A stretch of DNA of 20,913 nucleotides, from IMG/VR virus record IMGVR_UViG_3300021519_000090, positions 1 through 20,913 of that record. The stretch is one strand, 5' to 3'. The notes beneath the pieces are model-generated. The model saw only the letters and a program-made list of their open reading frames with translations. It was not told the origin of the DNA and did no database searches. A program made the translations under genes and the position numbers. Positions 1 to 7,903 of this stretch are shown here, one piece after another; the stretch's first letter is position 1, and each line of letters begins with the position of its first letter. This stretch comes from a virus.

Positions 1-1002
1 GGCATTGGCTGCCAGCGCTGCCGAACTAGCCCATGTGTTACTTGCGCTGAAATACGGCACACCGCCGCTTGTGCCCGCTACTGTGAAAGCTGGCGTGGTT
101 GTTGCGGTAGCGACGCTAATGATCCCGCCGGTGAATCCGACACTGGTGACCGTCCCCGTGCTGCTGCCATTGCTTGCGGCGGTGATGCGGCCCTTGCCAT
201 CTACGGTGATATTTGCCGTGGTATAGCTTCCCGCCGTTACGGCGGTATTTGCCAATGTTGCCGCAAAGGAACCTGCGCCACTACCCGTCACATCACCTGT
301 CAGTGTGATGGTCTGGTCCCCTGTGTTGGTGCCACTGTTGGTCCCGGTGATGTCGCTGGTCATGGCGATGGTTCCGGTTTTATTCGGCAGAGTCCATGTG
401 CGGTTGCTTGTGATGGTTGCAGTTTGCAGACTGCTGAAAAAAGCTCCGGCAGGTGAGCCGGTGGCAAAACGAACATACGTCGGGCCGAGGAAAGTGAAAG
501 GGCCTGAACCATCAAAAGCGGGGCCTGCATAAACAAATGATCCGTTCAATCCTCCATTGCTGGTGAATAGAACGATTTTCCCGGCATCGGCGGAGTCGTT
601 AATTCCCACTGATGTAGATGTGTAACTAAATGTGCCGCTCCCGTTGTTTGCCAGCACCCCAGCGGCATTTGATAGCGTTCCAAAAGCTGTTAGTTTAGTA
701 TTCAGCGGCTGGTAAGTGCTTGCCGCCGTCGTCACTGCCAGCTTTGCATTCAGAGCATTTTGAAGGTCGGTCTGATTTGATAGAGTCCCTGTGATGCTGC
801 CCCATGCACCGCCAAATCCTGTTGCAGTGCCGTTGTTCGTGATCGTGCCGCCCGAGTCAATAGTGACCGTGATTCCCGATGGAATCACAAGATTGTCAGT
901 GATTTTTTTACTCGCTGTTTCCTGCGTGACGGCTTTCGTCGGCGTCGTGGCGGCATGAGCGACGACTGAAAATAGAATCAAGATGGCGGCGAGGTATTTC
1001 AT
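1..1002 (-). CDS. Tail fibre-like protein with Sec signal peptide (3' end outside window)
   Basis: The frame is open from an ATG at 1002 to the left edge (334 codons), so the C-terminus is missing. Residues 1-18 read MKYLAAILILFSVVAHAA: a positive start, a hydrophobic core and an AHA-A cleavage-like site, i.e. a Sec signal peptide. The rest is rich in Gly, Thr, Ser, Asn and Ala with almost no charge. It includes a TGDVTGSGAGSF segment and an ITVDGKGRITAASNG segment, short motifs that recur in phage tail fibre and collagen-like phage proteins. The ATG overlaps the stop of the upstream gene (ATGA). Position at the distal end of the tail block fits a receptor-binding fibre or an accessory surface protein. 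A signal peptide is unexpected for a virion tail component made in the cytoplasm, so a secreted or host-surface role is an alternative. Confidence 0.75.
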   Translation of the reverse strand, partial: MKYLAAILILFSVVAHAATTPTKAVTQETASKKITDNLVIPSGITVTIDSGGTITNNGTATGFGGAWGSITGTLSNQTDLQNALNAKLAVTTAASTYQPLNTKLTAFGTLSNAAGVLANNGSGTFSYTSTSVGINDSADAGKIVLFTSNGGLNGSFVYAGPAFDGSGPFTFLGPTYVRFATGSPAGAFFSSLQTATITSNRTWTLPNKTGTIAMTSDITGTNSGTNTGDQTITLTGDVTGSGAGSFAATLANTAVTAGSYTTANITVDGKGRITAASNGSSTGTVTSVGFTGGIISVATATTTPAFTVAGTSGGVPYFSASNTWASSAALAANA

Positions 1003-1469
1003 TGTATCGGTGATTCGGTAACTGTCTTTTCAAAGGTGGTGATCTTCACCCCCTTCAATGGAGGCTCGCCTGGAGTCTCGGTTTGGAACTGTTGAACCAT
1101 GCCAGATGCAGAGGTATCGTCAGCAGAGAGAATGACCGTTGGAGCTACGCTGGCCCTTGTTTCGTATCCTGCACGTTTCAGGAATGCTCGGCCTTCGACG
1201 GCGGCAAATTCCAACTGGCTAAAAAGATGGTCTCCAAGGTGCTCTTTCAAGCCAGCACCGGAAATCCGCATGACGCCAGGAGTTCCTGAAATGGAAATTT
1301 TCGTGCCGTTGACGGTCATGTTTTCGCAGTAGGTCACGAACTCATCAAAGCTTTTGAGATGTTGCGCGAACTTGCCAGTAATGCGATTCAGCACCAGCCC
1401 CAGCACAGCCTCTCGTGGCGTCACTGCACCGGTGACAAAAGATGGTTTTGGAGTGTCGTCTGTCGTCAT
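999..1469 (-). CDS. Hypothetical tail-region protein
   Basis: 156 residues from ATG 1469, which lies 2 nt after the stop of the preceding gene. The frame extends further upstream to 1580, but that part lies inside the upstream gene and is Arg-rich, so the ATG at 1469 is preferred. Soluble, no signal peptide or membrane segment. The first half (PREAVLGLVLNRITGKFAQH) is helical in character; the C-terminal half contains a Thr/Val/Glu-rich strand-like stretch. I do not recognise the family. Its place between a large receptor-binding candidate and the fibre gene, with ATGA overlap to the latter, suggests a distal tail or fibre-assembly role; this is inference from position only. Confidence 0.65.
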   Translation of the reverse strand: MTTDDTPKPSFVTGAVTPREAVLGLVLNRITGKFAQHLKSFDEFVTYCENMTVNGTKISISGTPGVMRISGAGLKEHLGDHLFSQLEFAAVEGRAFLKRAGYETRASVAPTVILSADDTSASGMVQQFQTETPGEPPLKGVKITTFEKTVTESPIQ

Positions 1470-1471
1470 GG

Positions 1472-2728
1472 TTAGGAAATCATTACCCAAACTCGGGCGT
1501 TCGTTGATGCGTTGTAATCGGAAGGCCGCACATAGCCGTTTGGCGCGTCTGTGGCGTTCGTGCCGGACTGCAGTTGCCAAGTGTGGAAAATGGCTGAAAC
1601 AACAGTGAAGGCAACGCTGCCCGTGGTGATAGTGCCGTTTGCCGTGGCGAGCGACTGCAACGAATCCCCCGCTCCCGTGTATGCCGAGAGCGGTTGAAAC
1701 GCAGTGCGCTGGTAAATAGGGATAGTCGATGCGGCAGGGGAGGCAATCGGCATTTTCAGCATGAGCCCCATGATTGCGGATGTGACTTGCGACGAGCCTG
1801 TTGAAAGCGTCACCGACAATTCAGATGGCACGAACGAAGCGCCGTCCAGCATCTCACGAATACCGGGAGTAGATAGGTTTAGGAACGCCGTTTTCGTCGG
1901 CGGGATGATCAATAGCGAGTCGTCAACGGTAAGCGTCGTCGATGCCTGAAAAGCGATCACAAATCCACTCGTTGCAGATCGCATGACCTGACACGGTGCC
2001 GCGATCATTTCGAGCGCGGTTTGAATCTGCAAAGACGATGCGGTCAGAGGAATGTAGCCGGTCACGTTGCCGTTGGCAGTGAGGGTGAAAAACCCACTCA
2101 ACGCGGCAGGGTCAAGAGTCAGCACCCAGACAGCGCCAGAACCCGTTGCCGTGCTTGCTGGCGTCGTGCTGCCAGAACTCCACGCGTCGGGAGTGATGCC
2201 GCCGGGGGCCGATTCCATGAGCAGCACGCGCCACTGTGCGGGCGTCGTGGTCGTGCCGTCTGTGATCGTGACCACCGATGCCGTTACCGTGGTTGATCCC
2301 TGAAAGGTGATCGTTCCAACGGCCTGAACGCCAGCCAGCGAAAAAGAAAAAATCCAGTCGCCAGGATCACCCGATACGGTGATTCCTCCTGCTGACACAA
2401 TGCCGGCCATGGGAGAAAGAATAGCCTCCACTTCTGCCGCTGTTGCTCCTGCGGAAATAGGCAGAGAGATTGATCCGCCAAACGTCAGCGTATAAAATCC
2501 GAGTTCGGGCCGTGCGTTCGTTGATCCGACTGCCAGCCGGATGTCATAGCCGCTCAAATCGACGGCATAGAATGCGCTGCGGTCATGCTGTGAGCGCCGG
2601 TAGCCAGAAAGCTCCACAGGCATCACGTCCCCGTAAACAAACGGCGGCGGCAGCAAAACTGCGTCGGGGCGATCCGTTGACGCGATGAAGCGCCCTTCGT
2701 CGAGCAAGATTCGCAGTTTTAGCGGCAT
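1472..2728 (-). CDS. Large distal tail / receptor-binding protein candidate with a duplicated beta domain
   Basis: 418 residues. The N-terminal part (about 1-75) is mixed and could be the anchoring domain; the rest is Thr/Ser/Ala-rich and strand-forming. Two related segments are visible, about residues 77-143 (GFYTLTFGG...AGATAAEVEAILSPM...ITFQGSTT) and 212-270 (GFFTLTANG...TASSLQIQTALEMI...IAFQASTT). They match the general pattern 'TLTFNG-xT-x(n)-AAAVQAAL-x(n)-V-x-G' that repeats in many phage and planctomycete/verrucomicrobial surface proteins. The last 120 residues resemble fibre tip sequence. Position after the minor tail genes supports a baseplate or receptor-binding protein. No catalytic motif seen. 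Confidence 0.6.
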   Translation of the reverse strand: MPLKLRILLDEGRFIASTDRPDAVLLPPPFVYGDVMPVELSGYRRSQHDRSAFYAVDLSGYDIRLAVGSTNARPELGFYTLTFGGSISLPISAGATAAEVEAILSPMAGIVSAGGITVSGDPGDWIFSFSLAGVQAVGTITFQGSTTVTASVVTITDGTTTTPAQWRVLLMESAPGGITPDAWSSGSTTPASTATGSGAVWVLTLDPAALSGFFTLTANGNVTGYIPLTASSLQIQTALEMIAAPCQVMRSATSGFVIAFQASTTLTVDDSLLIIPPTKTAFLNLSTPGIREMLDGASFVPSELSVTLSTGSSQVTSAIMGLMLKMPIASPAASTIPIYQRTAFQPLSAYTGAGDSLQSLATANGTITTGSVAFTVVSAIFHTWQLQSGTNATDAPNGYVRPSDYNASTNARVWVMIS

Positions 2729-2764
2729 GGCCTACACTCTTGCAAATAAGTTGTATCAAGTCAA

Positions 2765-3259
2765 TTACGTTGTGTGGCTCATGAAGGGCCGAAAGCACGC
2801 CCGCCAGACAAAAGTATTTGAGTCGTGGGCTGCTGCCGGAAGCGGAATCGTGACAGTGCTCGTTAATGATGTCGCGGTCAAAGCAACAGAGGAAAAGCCT
2901 CCGTATGTGAATACGCCGGTTGTGGCGTTTCTCGTTCGTATCGCATATTCAACCGTGCATGCAATCAACGGGTTTCTGAGAGTCCATCGCGCCTCGTAAG
3001 TCGTCGATGCTGCCGAGTTGTAAGAGCTTGATCCTATCGTGTGGCAGACTCGCGAAGCATCGTCACCGGGCGGCGTGATTTCCCGCGAGCGTTCATATTG
3101 CGCCTCATACCATTTACCAAAGGACGATGTAGGACCAACCGATATGGTTCCATCGTTACGCCATGAGCTTACAATGGTTGGGCCTCCCACGAATGACACT
3201 TGAGTATCTCTGTCCTCAAGCAAAACGCGACCGTGGTATCTGGCGGAATAAATTGGCAT
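2765..3259 (-). CDS. Hypothetical minor tail protein
   Basis: 164 residues from ATG 3259, which overlaps the stop of the upstream gene as TAATG. A start at 3289 would add ten residues but lies inside the upstream gene. The protein begins MPIYSARYHGRVLLEDRD and is rich in Ser, Thr, Tyr and Trp with an alternating strand-like pattern (for example SLTSTVTIPLPA), typical of small beta-rich virion proteins. No known domain recognised. A 36-nt gap separates it from the next gene. Tight coupling to neighbours argues for a distal tail or fibre-associated component. Confidence 0.6.
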   Translation of the reverse strand: MPIYSARYHGRVLLEDRDTQVSFVGGPTIVSSWRNDGTISVGPTSSFGKWYEAQYERSREITPPGDDASRVCHTIGSSSYNSAASTTYEARWTLRNPLIACTVEYAIRTRNATTGVFTYGGFSSVALTATSLTSTVTIPLPAAAHDSNTFVWRACFRPFMSHTT

Positions 3260-3831
3260 TAGGCTGCTCCAGGATAAAGCACTGTGCAATCAAGCTTTCC
3301 GCTATTGCTCGCATCGTCCTCGAAATAAAGCGAGATGGGGCCGTATCCATTTTGCGATTGAAAAACGCCGTCAACGTAAAAGGCTAGGATGAACTCAAAA
3401 GTGCTACCCGTGCCTTTGCTGAGAAGGTCGGCGTCAGTGGGGGCTGTTGCGACCAGGCTTAGCACCACGATCTTATTCGTAAGTTGCTTCGCAAAAAGTC
3501 CATCGGGTGTAAGCACCCATGTGCCTGTCACGGAAACGATTACATATTCGTTTCCGGCTCCCGTCATCGTCATGTTTGGCGGCGGGGTATCATTAATTAA
3601 GGTTCCGCTTATCAATGGAATCACTCCACCGATGGTGCCGGGAGCCACATAGACTTTCAGCCCGTCGTTATAGACTTGAAGCGCAACAAAGGAAGCGCCG
3701 TCGATCGGAATGTCTGGCGTGAAATTGGGAGTCCTGCCATCCACGGAGCTGATAAAATTTCCTCCCTGCTGTCCAGCCGCGAAAGGGGCCGATGCCATGC
3801 GCAGTGCATCTTTGGAAAGAGTCAGGTTCAT
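3259..3831 (-). CDS. Hypothetical structural protein of distal tail
   Basis: 190 residues. The start overlaps the upstream stop as ATGA (3828-3831). The sequence is beta-rich and Gly/Thr/Val-rich: GGNFISSVDGRTPNF near the N-terminus, a central GAGNEYVIVSVTGTWVLTPDG, and a Tyr/Asp-rich end. Such short beta proteins between tape measure and fibre are usually minor tail or carbohydrate-contacting baseplate proteins. I cannot assign a family. The start is well fixed by the overlap. Confidence 0.6.
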   Translation of the reverse strand: MNLTLSKDALRMASAPFAAGQQGGNFISSVDGRTPNFTPDIPIDGASFVALQVYNDGLKVYVAPGTIGGVIPLISGTLINDTPPPNMTMTGAGNEYVIVSVTGTWVLTPDGLFAKQLTNKIVVLSLVATAPTDADLLSKGTGSTFEFILAFYVDGVFQSQNGYGPISLYFEDDASNSGKLDCTVLYPGAA

Positions 3832-4559
3832 GCTTTTGATTTGATTGGATCGTAAATTTCATCAATCCATTTACGCGGGCCTGACAATGCAGCAGAACGG
3901 CTCACCTCGTAATAGACGTTGCCAATAGAACGAATGCGAATGCCGGTATAAAGCCAGTTTCGTTCTCCGCTCAAACTGGGGATGTTCTGACTCAACGTAG
4001 CAGACTCAATGATTTTTCCAAGCAGTGCAAACTCGTCGTCCGTAGGCCATTCTTCCTGGATGCGCGTTTGTGACGCAACCATGATAGGGCAGTTATAGGA
4101 GCGAACGCCCGCGAAAGGATTTACCTCTCCGCTGTCTGCGGGGTATTCTGGCCGGAATCCTGCGAATCTTCCATCTTGGGAATAGACCGCTCCATTTTCT
4201 GGTGCTGTCCTAGTGCCTCCGATTTTGATCCAGTTCGGATGCGAGTCGATGGGCTCAACGGAGCATGTAATGTCAAGAGTCAGGTCGTCGGTGAACTCTG
4301 ACTTGGTATGCGCTGTGTCCTTGCCTTCGTAATGAAGCTCAATACGAATATCTTCGCACCCGGCCTCTCCTGTATGAATGATAGCACCAGATACCAGTAC
4401 TACGTTGGCGTAATCATCCGCTGGGTTGCCTTGCTCAAGAATTGCCGCATCGCCGCTGCTCATTCTATAAGCCACATCGTATGAGGCGAGGCCGTTTCGC
4501 TCGAAAGCATATCGCGCTCCCGGCTGGCGGATTAGTCCTGTTTCTCCAAAAAGTGGCAT
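3828..4559 (-). CDS. Minor tail / distal tail protein candidate
   Basis: 243 residues, ATG one base after the tape-measure stop. It lies exactly where siphoviruses keep the distal tail protein (Dit-like, or lambda M/L region). Visible are an N-terminal GETGLIRQPGARYAFER, an acidic middle (DDLTLDITCSVEPIDSHPNW) and a C-terminal segment with several Trp/Tyr. No zinc or Fe-S cysteine cluster like lambda gpL is present; only a few isolated cysteines. The assignment to distal tail is by position, not by recognised sequence. Confidence 0.6.
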   Translation of the reverse strand: MPLFGETGLIRQPGARYAFERNGLASYDVAYRMSSGDAAILEQGNPADDYANVVLVSGAIIHTGEAGCEDIRIELHYEGKDTAHTKSEFTDDLTLDITCSVEPIDSHPNWIKIGGTRTAPENGAVYSQDGRFAGFRPEYPADSGEVNPFAGVRSYNCPIMVASQTRIQEEWPTDDEFALLGKIIESATLSQNIPSLSGERNWLYTGIRIRSIGNVYYEVSRSAALSGPRKWIDEIYDPIKSKA

Positions 4560-4560
4560 A

Positions 4561-5871
4561 TTATTTGATTGTTACATTACCAAGCGATGAAGGGCCGGGA
4601 GATTTTATAGGCTGTGCATTTCCCCATGCTGCAATTATTCTAACGTTATCAAGAGTCTCCTGCTGAATCTTAGTTTGTTGCTCTGCATGGCCGATTAAAC
4701 TTCCTGCGCCAGTGCCTCCACCGCCACCAACTGAGGCCAAGCTAGAAACTCCAAAATTCTGGCTGAAGCTTTGGTTGGAAAAGCCTTCGTTATTTTTGCT
4801 GTTCTTCGCGACGCCTTCGAATTTTTTACCTGCCTCTTCGATCTTTGCCCACATTTCAGGCGTTCCGAATGTTACAGATTTGAAAATGTCTTTCAGGCTT
4901 TCTGCCAATGATGCTTTTTCTTCCTTCGGCGTTTCCGATGGCTCCGCATATCCAGCCGCGACACCTTCAAGGGTGCTATCACGGTCTTTTTTCATGTCGT
5001 TGGCTGTGGACTCATCAAGGAATCCCATCATAACCGCCATGGAGTCGAGCAGGTCAGCGGCTTTGTTGAGAGCGGCTAAAAATCCAAGAGAGAAAAATTC
5101 AATCACTCTGCCGAATGCGCTTTGCAAAGTCTCGTAGAGATAGACGCCAATGCTTTTGATCGACTCCCAAATCGTGGAAAGAGCTTCCTCGAATCCCATT
5201 GATGCAAACAAGGCGATGCATTTGCCCAAAATTTCCGAGGCATACTTAAACGCAGCGGCGGCAAGTTCGCCCATGGTCTGCCAGAGTTGGCCGTCAACGG
5301 CAAGCTGGTATATAATACCAACGGCCTTAGCGATGGGCTCGGCGAAAGCCTGACCCCATGCGCTCAAATCTAGGGCCGCTAGCCTGTCCAGTAGTGGGTT
5401 GATAACTGGCGCGATTTGATCCGCGACGCCGAGCCAGAAACCTTTGATCCGCTCGCCCACGGCGAACAGTTTGAGAGAGATGTCGCGGAAAATATTCGCG
5501 TCCCGCTCCATGATCTCGGCATTTTTGCCAAGCAGTTTGCCCGCCTCGCTGAAAGTCACGCCCTTTTCGACGGCGGTTTTGAATTGGAGATACTGGCCGG
5601 TTGCCATCCCGGTGGCGTGAGCCATGTTCGCCAATTCCTCCCCGGTCATGAAAATTTGAAGGAGGTTGTCCTTCATCGCTCCCGCAAAGGACGCCAGGGC
5701 GGAAGCGCCTTTTGTGAATGCACTAGCGAGGATGTTCCCGGCGGCGACAGCCAGCGTATCGCGGATGAAAGATCCCATTTGCTGCGCGATCTTCATCACT
5801 GCCTTGCCCCCGGCCTCGAACGCCGAGAAATCGAGCCCAATCGTCGCCTGGGCGCTGCCTTTTTTAGCCAT
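4561..5871 (-). CDS. Tape measure protein
   Basis: 436 residues. It starts MAKKGSAQATIGLDFSAFEAG, the usual N-terminus of tape measures ('xIxLDxxxFxxG'), then about residues 30-90 hydrophobic Ala/Gly-rich helix, a long helical body with several hydrophobic stretches (about 150-290), a charged Lys/Glu segment (about 305-350), and a Gly/Ser/Gln-rich end with a GGGGGTGAG run. This is short for the family; at about 1.5 angstrom per residue the tail would be near 65 nm. The ATG overlaps the stop of the thiol-oxidase gene by 8 bases. Role: sets tail length, chaperoned by the upstream G/GT proteins, and is ejected to help DNA entry. Confidence 0.85.
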   Translation of the reverse strand: MAKKGSAQATIGLDFSAFEAGGKAVMKIAQQMGSFIRDTLAVAAGNILASAFTKGASALASFAGAMKDNLLQIFMTGEELANMAHATGMATGQYLQFKTAVEKGVTFSEAGKLLGKNAEIMERDANIFRDISLKLFAVGERIKGFWLGVADQIAPVINPLLDRLAALDLSAWGQAFAEPIAKAVGIIYQLAVDGQLWQTMGELAAAAFKYASEILGKCIALFASMGFEEALSTIWESIKSIGVYLYETLQSAFGRVIEFFSLGFLAALNKAADLLDSMAVMMGFLDESTANDMKKDRDSTLEGVAAGYAEPSETPKEEKASLAESLKDIFKSVTFGTPEMWAKIEEAGKKFEGVAKNSKNNEGFSNQSFSQNFGVSSLASVGGGGGTGAGSLIGHAEQQTKIQQETLDNVRIIAAWGNAQPIKSPGPSSLGNVTIK

Positions 5872-6202
5872 CCTTGAGCATTATTCCAAAATTCTCATAA
5901 TGCAAACTGATTGCAGTATCGTGCCGGGGCTTGCCGATCTCGCGGTTGATCCAGTCGTGAGCAGCAACGGTCCAGTTGTGGAATGCCTCACGGCCTGCCA
6001 GCGAGGGCGGCTGGCGCTCCACGAGCAGGCACCATTTACGGTGGCACGACGAGCAGCCAGTTGAATTATCCTCCACGATCTTTCCCCACGAGGCCAGCCA
6101 TTGCACAGCGCCTGCCCGTGCCGCGTCGTCAGCGATCTCGGGGTATTGGAGCGCGTAGGCGTGAAGGACGCGCCATAGGGCATTGCCAACGGCTGCGTTC
6201 AT
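5864..6202 (-). CDS. Erv1/Alr-like FAD-dependent thiol oxidase
   Basis: 112 residues that follow the Erv1/Alr pattern from end to end: a G...W..LH..A..YP block at residues 6-21 (W10, L13, H14, Y20-P21), a CxxC redox pair CSSC at 50-53, a PP-SL-REA-F-W segment (about 65-77), and H82-D-x-x-N86...G90-K91-P92. In the family these Trp, His, Asn and Lys residues bind FAD and CxxC oxidises dithiols, passing electrons to oxygen. There is no separate shuttle CxxC, so it is a minimal domain. It is coupled by ATGA to the upstream gene and overlaps the tape-measure start. It may form disulfides in tail proteins or act in the host. Catalysis is inferred. Confidence 0.7.
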   Translation of the reverse strand: MNAAVGNALWRVLHAYALQYPEIADDAARAGAVQWLASWGKIVEDNSTGCSSCHRKWCLLVERQPPSLAGREAFHNWTVAAHDWINREIGKPRHDTAISLHYENFGIMLKDG

Positions 6203-6762
6203 AGGCCGGAGTCATTCGCGGCCTGTGCCAGTTTGCGGTTGATGTAATCCACCATGTCAGCGGTCTCGGCGTCGAGCGCCTGCTGCATGGCGTTGCCTTT
6301 GATCTCTGCCGTATGCTCCGCCCCTGGTTGCTCGTTGATGAGTGTCACCTGCACGCTGGCGCTGCCACGCTTTTGCTCAATTTTGCCACGCTTGGGGCCG
6401 TTGACTCGCTTCGGAATCTTGGGGGAGCCGCCGAGTGCTTCCACAGCGGGAAACCATCCCGTGGCGGTGAACATGCGGGCGTTCACGCGGGCGCGGATTT
6501 CTGCCTTGATTTGCTTCGCCCGCTTTCCTCCTTTTTTCTGGATGCCGCCACGCACCTTGAGAGCAAAGCCTATTTTCGCCGCATCCGCCTTGATCTGCGC
6601 GGCAGTAGGGGCGTTTCCCTTGTAGATCGTGATGAGCTTCATCCCCACATTTTTCGCCCTCCGCTTCACTTCGGTATCAGGATCAACGTTTTTTCGCAGG
6701 TCGAGATACTGCTTCAACGCCGCTTTCATGGCGCTGTCGTCGTATGTGAAGGCGTCGGGCAT
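6199..6762 (-). CDS. Hypothetical basic tail-region protein
   Basis: 187 residues from ATG 6762 (MPDAFTYDD); the frame runs back to 6777 but the ATG at 6762 is closer to the usual tail-gene layout. Strongly basic: a Lys/Arg/Gly-rich middle (RGGIQKKGGKRAKQIKAEI) and a C-terminal helix that ends in DYINRKLAQAANDSGL. Basic proteins of this size with a helical C-terminus are common near tail completion genes (HK97 gp10-like), but here it sits just before the thiol oxidase and tape measure, so that label is only a guess. It lies about 20 nt downstream of a strong terminator with no visible promoter of its own, so its expression must depend on read-through. Confidence 0.65.
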   Translation of the reverse strand: MPDAFTYDDSAMKAALKQYLDLRKNVDPDTEVKRRAKNVGMKLITIYKGNAPTAAQIKADAAKIGFALKVRGGIQKKGGKRAKQIKAEIRARVNARMFTATGWFPAVEALGGSPKIPKRVNGPKRGKIEQKRGSASVQVTLINEQPGAEHTAEIKGNAMQQALDAETADMVDYINRKLAQAANDSGL

Positions 6763-6779
6763 GGGTGAAATTAGCACAC

Positions 6780-6807
6780 AAAAACGCCGCTGGCAAAACC
6801 AGCGGCG
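6780..6807 (-). terminator. Rho-independent terminator closing the four-small-gene unit
   Basis: A perfect 9-bp stem (6785-6793 pairs with 6799-6807) with a 5-nt loop, followed on the minus strand by five T (6784-6780) and then GTGTG. It lies about 20 nt after the stop of the last small gene (6828). The other strand has a weaker T-rich tail (CTTTCGTTTTC), so it may work in both directions. Confidence 0.85.
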
Positions 6808-6827
6808 CTTTCGTTTTCTTCGTGCTG

Positions 6828-7208
6828 CTACTCGTCTCCCTGCGGCTGAGTCCAGACATCAGCGGTGATGATCCGCTGACTTGTGAGACACACCAGCGGC
6901 TGTTGCTGGCGAAGTCCCATCTTGGACTCCCACGCGGCGCGGCGGTCAACGACTCGGATCGTGACAGCTTTGACGCGCTCGTTTCGGTGTGCGCGCTCCT
7001 TGGCTGCATCGGTGGCAGCAGTCAGTGCTGCTTCCAGTTCCACGACGCGGGCTTTAAGGCTCGCATCCTGGACGATCACGACGTGCGCTTGCATGCTTCG
7101 CAGCTTGGCGGCTGTGTCAGGCATGCGGGCGATGGTCTCGGCGCGGGGCGGCATGCGGAGCGTTTGACGGCTGCGCAGGGTGATGGTTGGCGATTTCGTG
7201 TTTCTCAT
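6828..7208 (-). CDS. Hypothetical small coiled-coil protein
   Basis: 126 residues, ATG at 7208, four bases after the previous stop. The N-terminal 35 residues are basic (RSRQTLRMPPRAE). About residues 45-80 form a likely coiled coil (LKARVVELEAALTAATDAA). The C-terminal third (WESKMGLRQQQPLVCLTSQR) is of mixed character. No family recognised. It is the last gene of a four-gene unit that has its own promoter and terminator, and is not part of the standard tail gene order, so it is probably accessory. Confidence 0.6.
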   Translation of the reverse strand: MRNTKSPTITLRSRQTLRMPPRAETIARMPDTAAKLRSMQAHVVIVQDASLKARVVELEAALTAATDAAKERAHRNERVKAVTIRVVDRRAAWESKMGLRQQQPLVCLTSQRIITADVWTQPQGDE

Positions 7209-7212
7209 GTGG

Positions 7213-7419
7213 TTACTTTGGTTCGTTTACCGGGCTACCGGCGGAGCGTGATTCGTAGTGGGAAAGAAAGCGTTCGATTTCATCGGCTACCGTGACGGGC
7301 GGGCCGTTTCCGAGGATTTGCCCCTCACCGGTCCCGCACATCCAGCCGATGCACAGGGAGTCGATGAAAGGATCTTCTTTTTTGAGGGCGTTGAGTCGTT
7401 CGAGGAATGATGGATTCAT
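7213..7419 (-). CDS. Hypothetical small protein
   Basis: 68 residues. The ATG overlaps the stop of the AT-hook gene (ATGA), which fixes the start. Begins MNPSFLERLNALKKEDPF, with a Cys/Gly-rich middle (CIGWMCGTGEG, two cysteines five residues apart) and a C-terminal helix (DEIERFLSHYES). No domain recognised. Part of the small-gene accessory unit. Coding is supported by the tight overlaps on both sides. Confidence 0.55.
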   Translation of the reverse strand: MNPSFLERLNALKKEDPFIDSLCIGWMCGTGEGQILGNGPPVTVADEIERFLSHYESRSAGSPVNEPK

Positions 7420-7583
7420 ATTTTTGCTTTTTTCGGTCTGCCTCGAGGGCGAGAGCCGGGTTTAACGGGTGCCGCGCCGTTTTTTCTCACGGCCTCGGCT
7501 TTTTTGCGGGACTTCGCCGCCCCCATGATGGAGGCGGCGTTGATTTCGTCGGCATGGCCGCATTGTGTGCATGTGTGAGTCAT
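7416..7583 (-). CDS. Small CxxC and AT-hook protein
   Basis: 55 residues from ATG 7583 (MTHTCTQCGHADE). The same frame is open further upstream to 7811, but that part lies across the preceding gene and its codons look like a shadow. Two features stand out: one CxxC pair (C5, C8: half of a zinc-ribbon, needing a partner or a second site to bind zinc) and a C-terminal RPRGRPKKAKI, a textbook AT-hook core (RGRP) that binds the minor groove of AT-rich DNA. The middle is Ala/Lys-rich. Inferred role: small DNA-binding factor, maybe acting on the AT-rich divergent region 300 bp upstream. Confidence 0.6.
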   Translation of the reverse strand: MTHTCTQCGHADEINAASIMGAAKSRKKAEAVRKNGAAPVKPGSRPRGRPKKAKI

Positions 7584-7656
7584 GGCGGTTAGCGGGAACC
7601 GGAAAGCAGGGCAAATGGCGGGCGGATATTTAGTCCGCAGGGGCCTTTTGTGCTGT

Positions 7657-7869
7657 TTAGCCGTTTTGCTGTCTGTTTTCTTCAGCATCCACCTCGTAGC
7701 GAATATCGCTGCCGTCTTCCGCCCTGATGCTGTACGTGACGTAGGAGTTTTGTCCGTTTGCGCGACGTACAGCCTTGGAGTGCTTGATGCGCTTCGCGAC
7801 CGCTGTAGCAATGGTGCGATGGGTGCTGATAATGGTATTATTAAAGGTGTCGGTAAGGATGATTTTCAT
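7657..7869 (-). CDS. Hypothetical small protein, first gene of accessory unit
   Basis: 70 residues (MKIILTDTFNNTIISTHRT at the start, an acidic end DIRYEVDAEE). Predicted strand-helix-strand pattern: a short strand, a helix around ATAVAKRIKHSKAV, a second pair of strands (YVTYSIRAEDG). No recognised family. It is the first gene after a sigma70-like minus-strand promoter (-10 at 7904-7909), with a short leader of about 28 nt that contains a purine-rich but non-canonical ribosome site. A 73-nt gap with a small hairpin separates it from the next gene. Confidence 0.6.
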   Translation of the reverse strand: MKIILTDTFNNTIISTHRTIATAVAKRIKHSKAVRRANGQNSYVTYSIRAEDGSDIRYEVDAEENRQQNG

Positions 7870-7903
7870 ATTTTCGTTTCTTAGTGGTTTGCTCTGACAA
7901 GTG

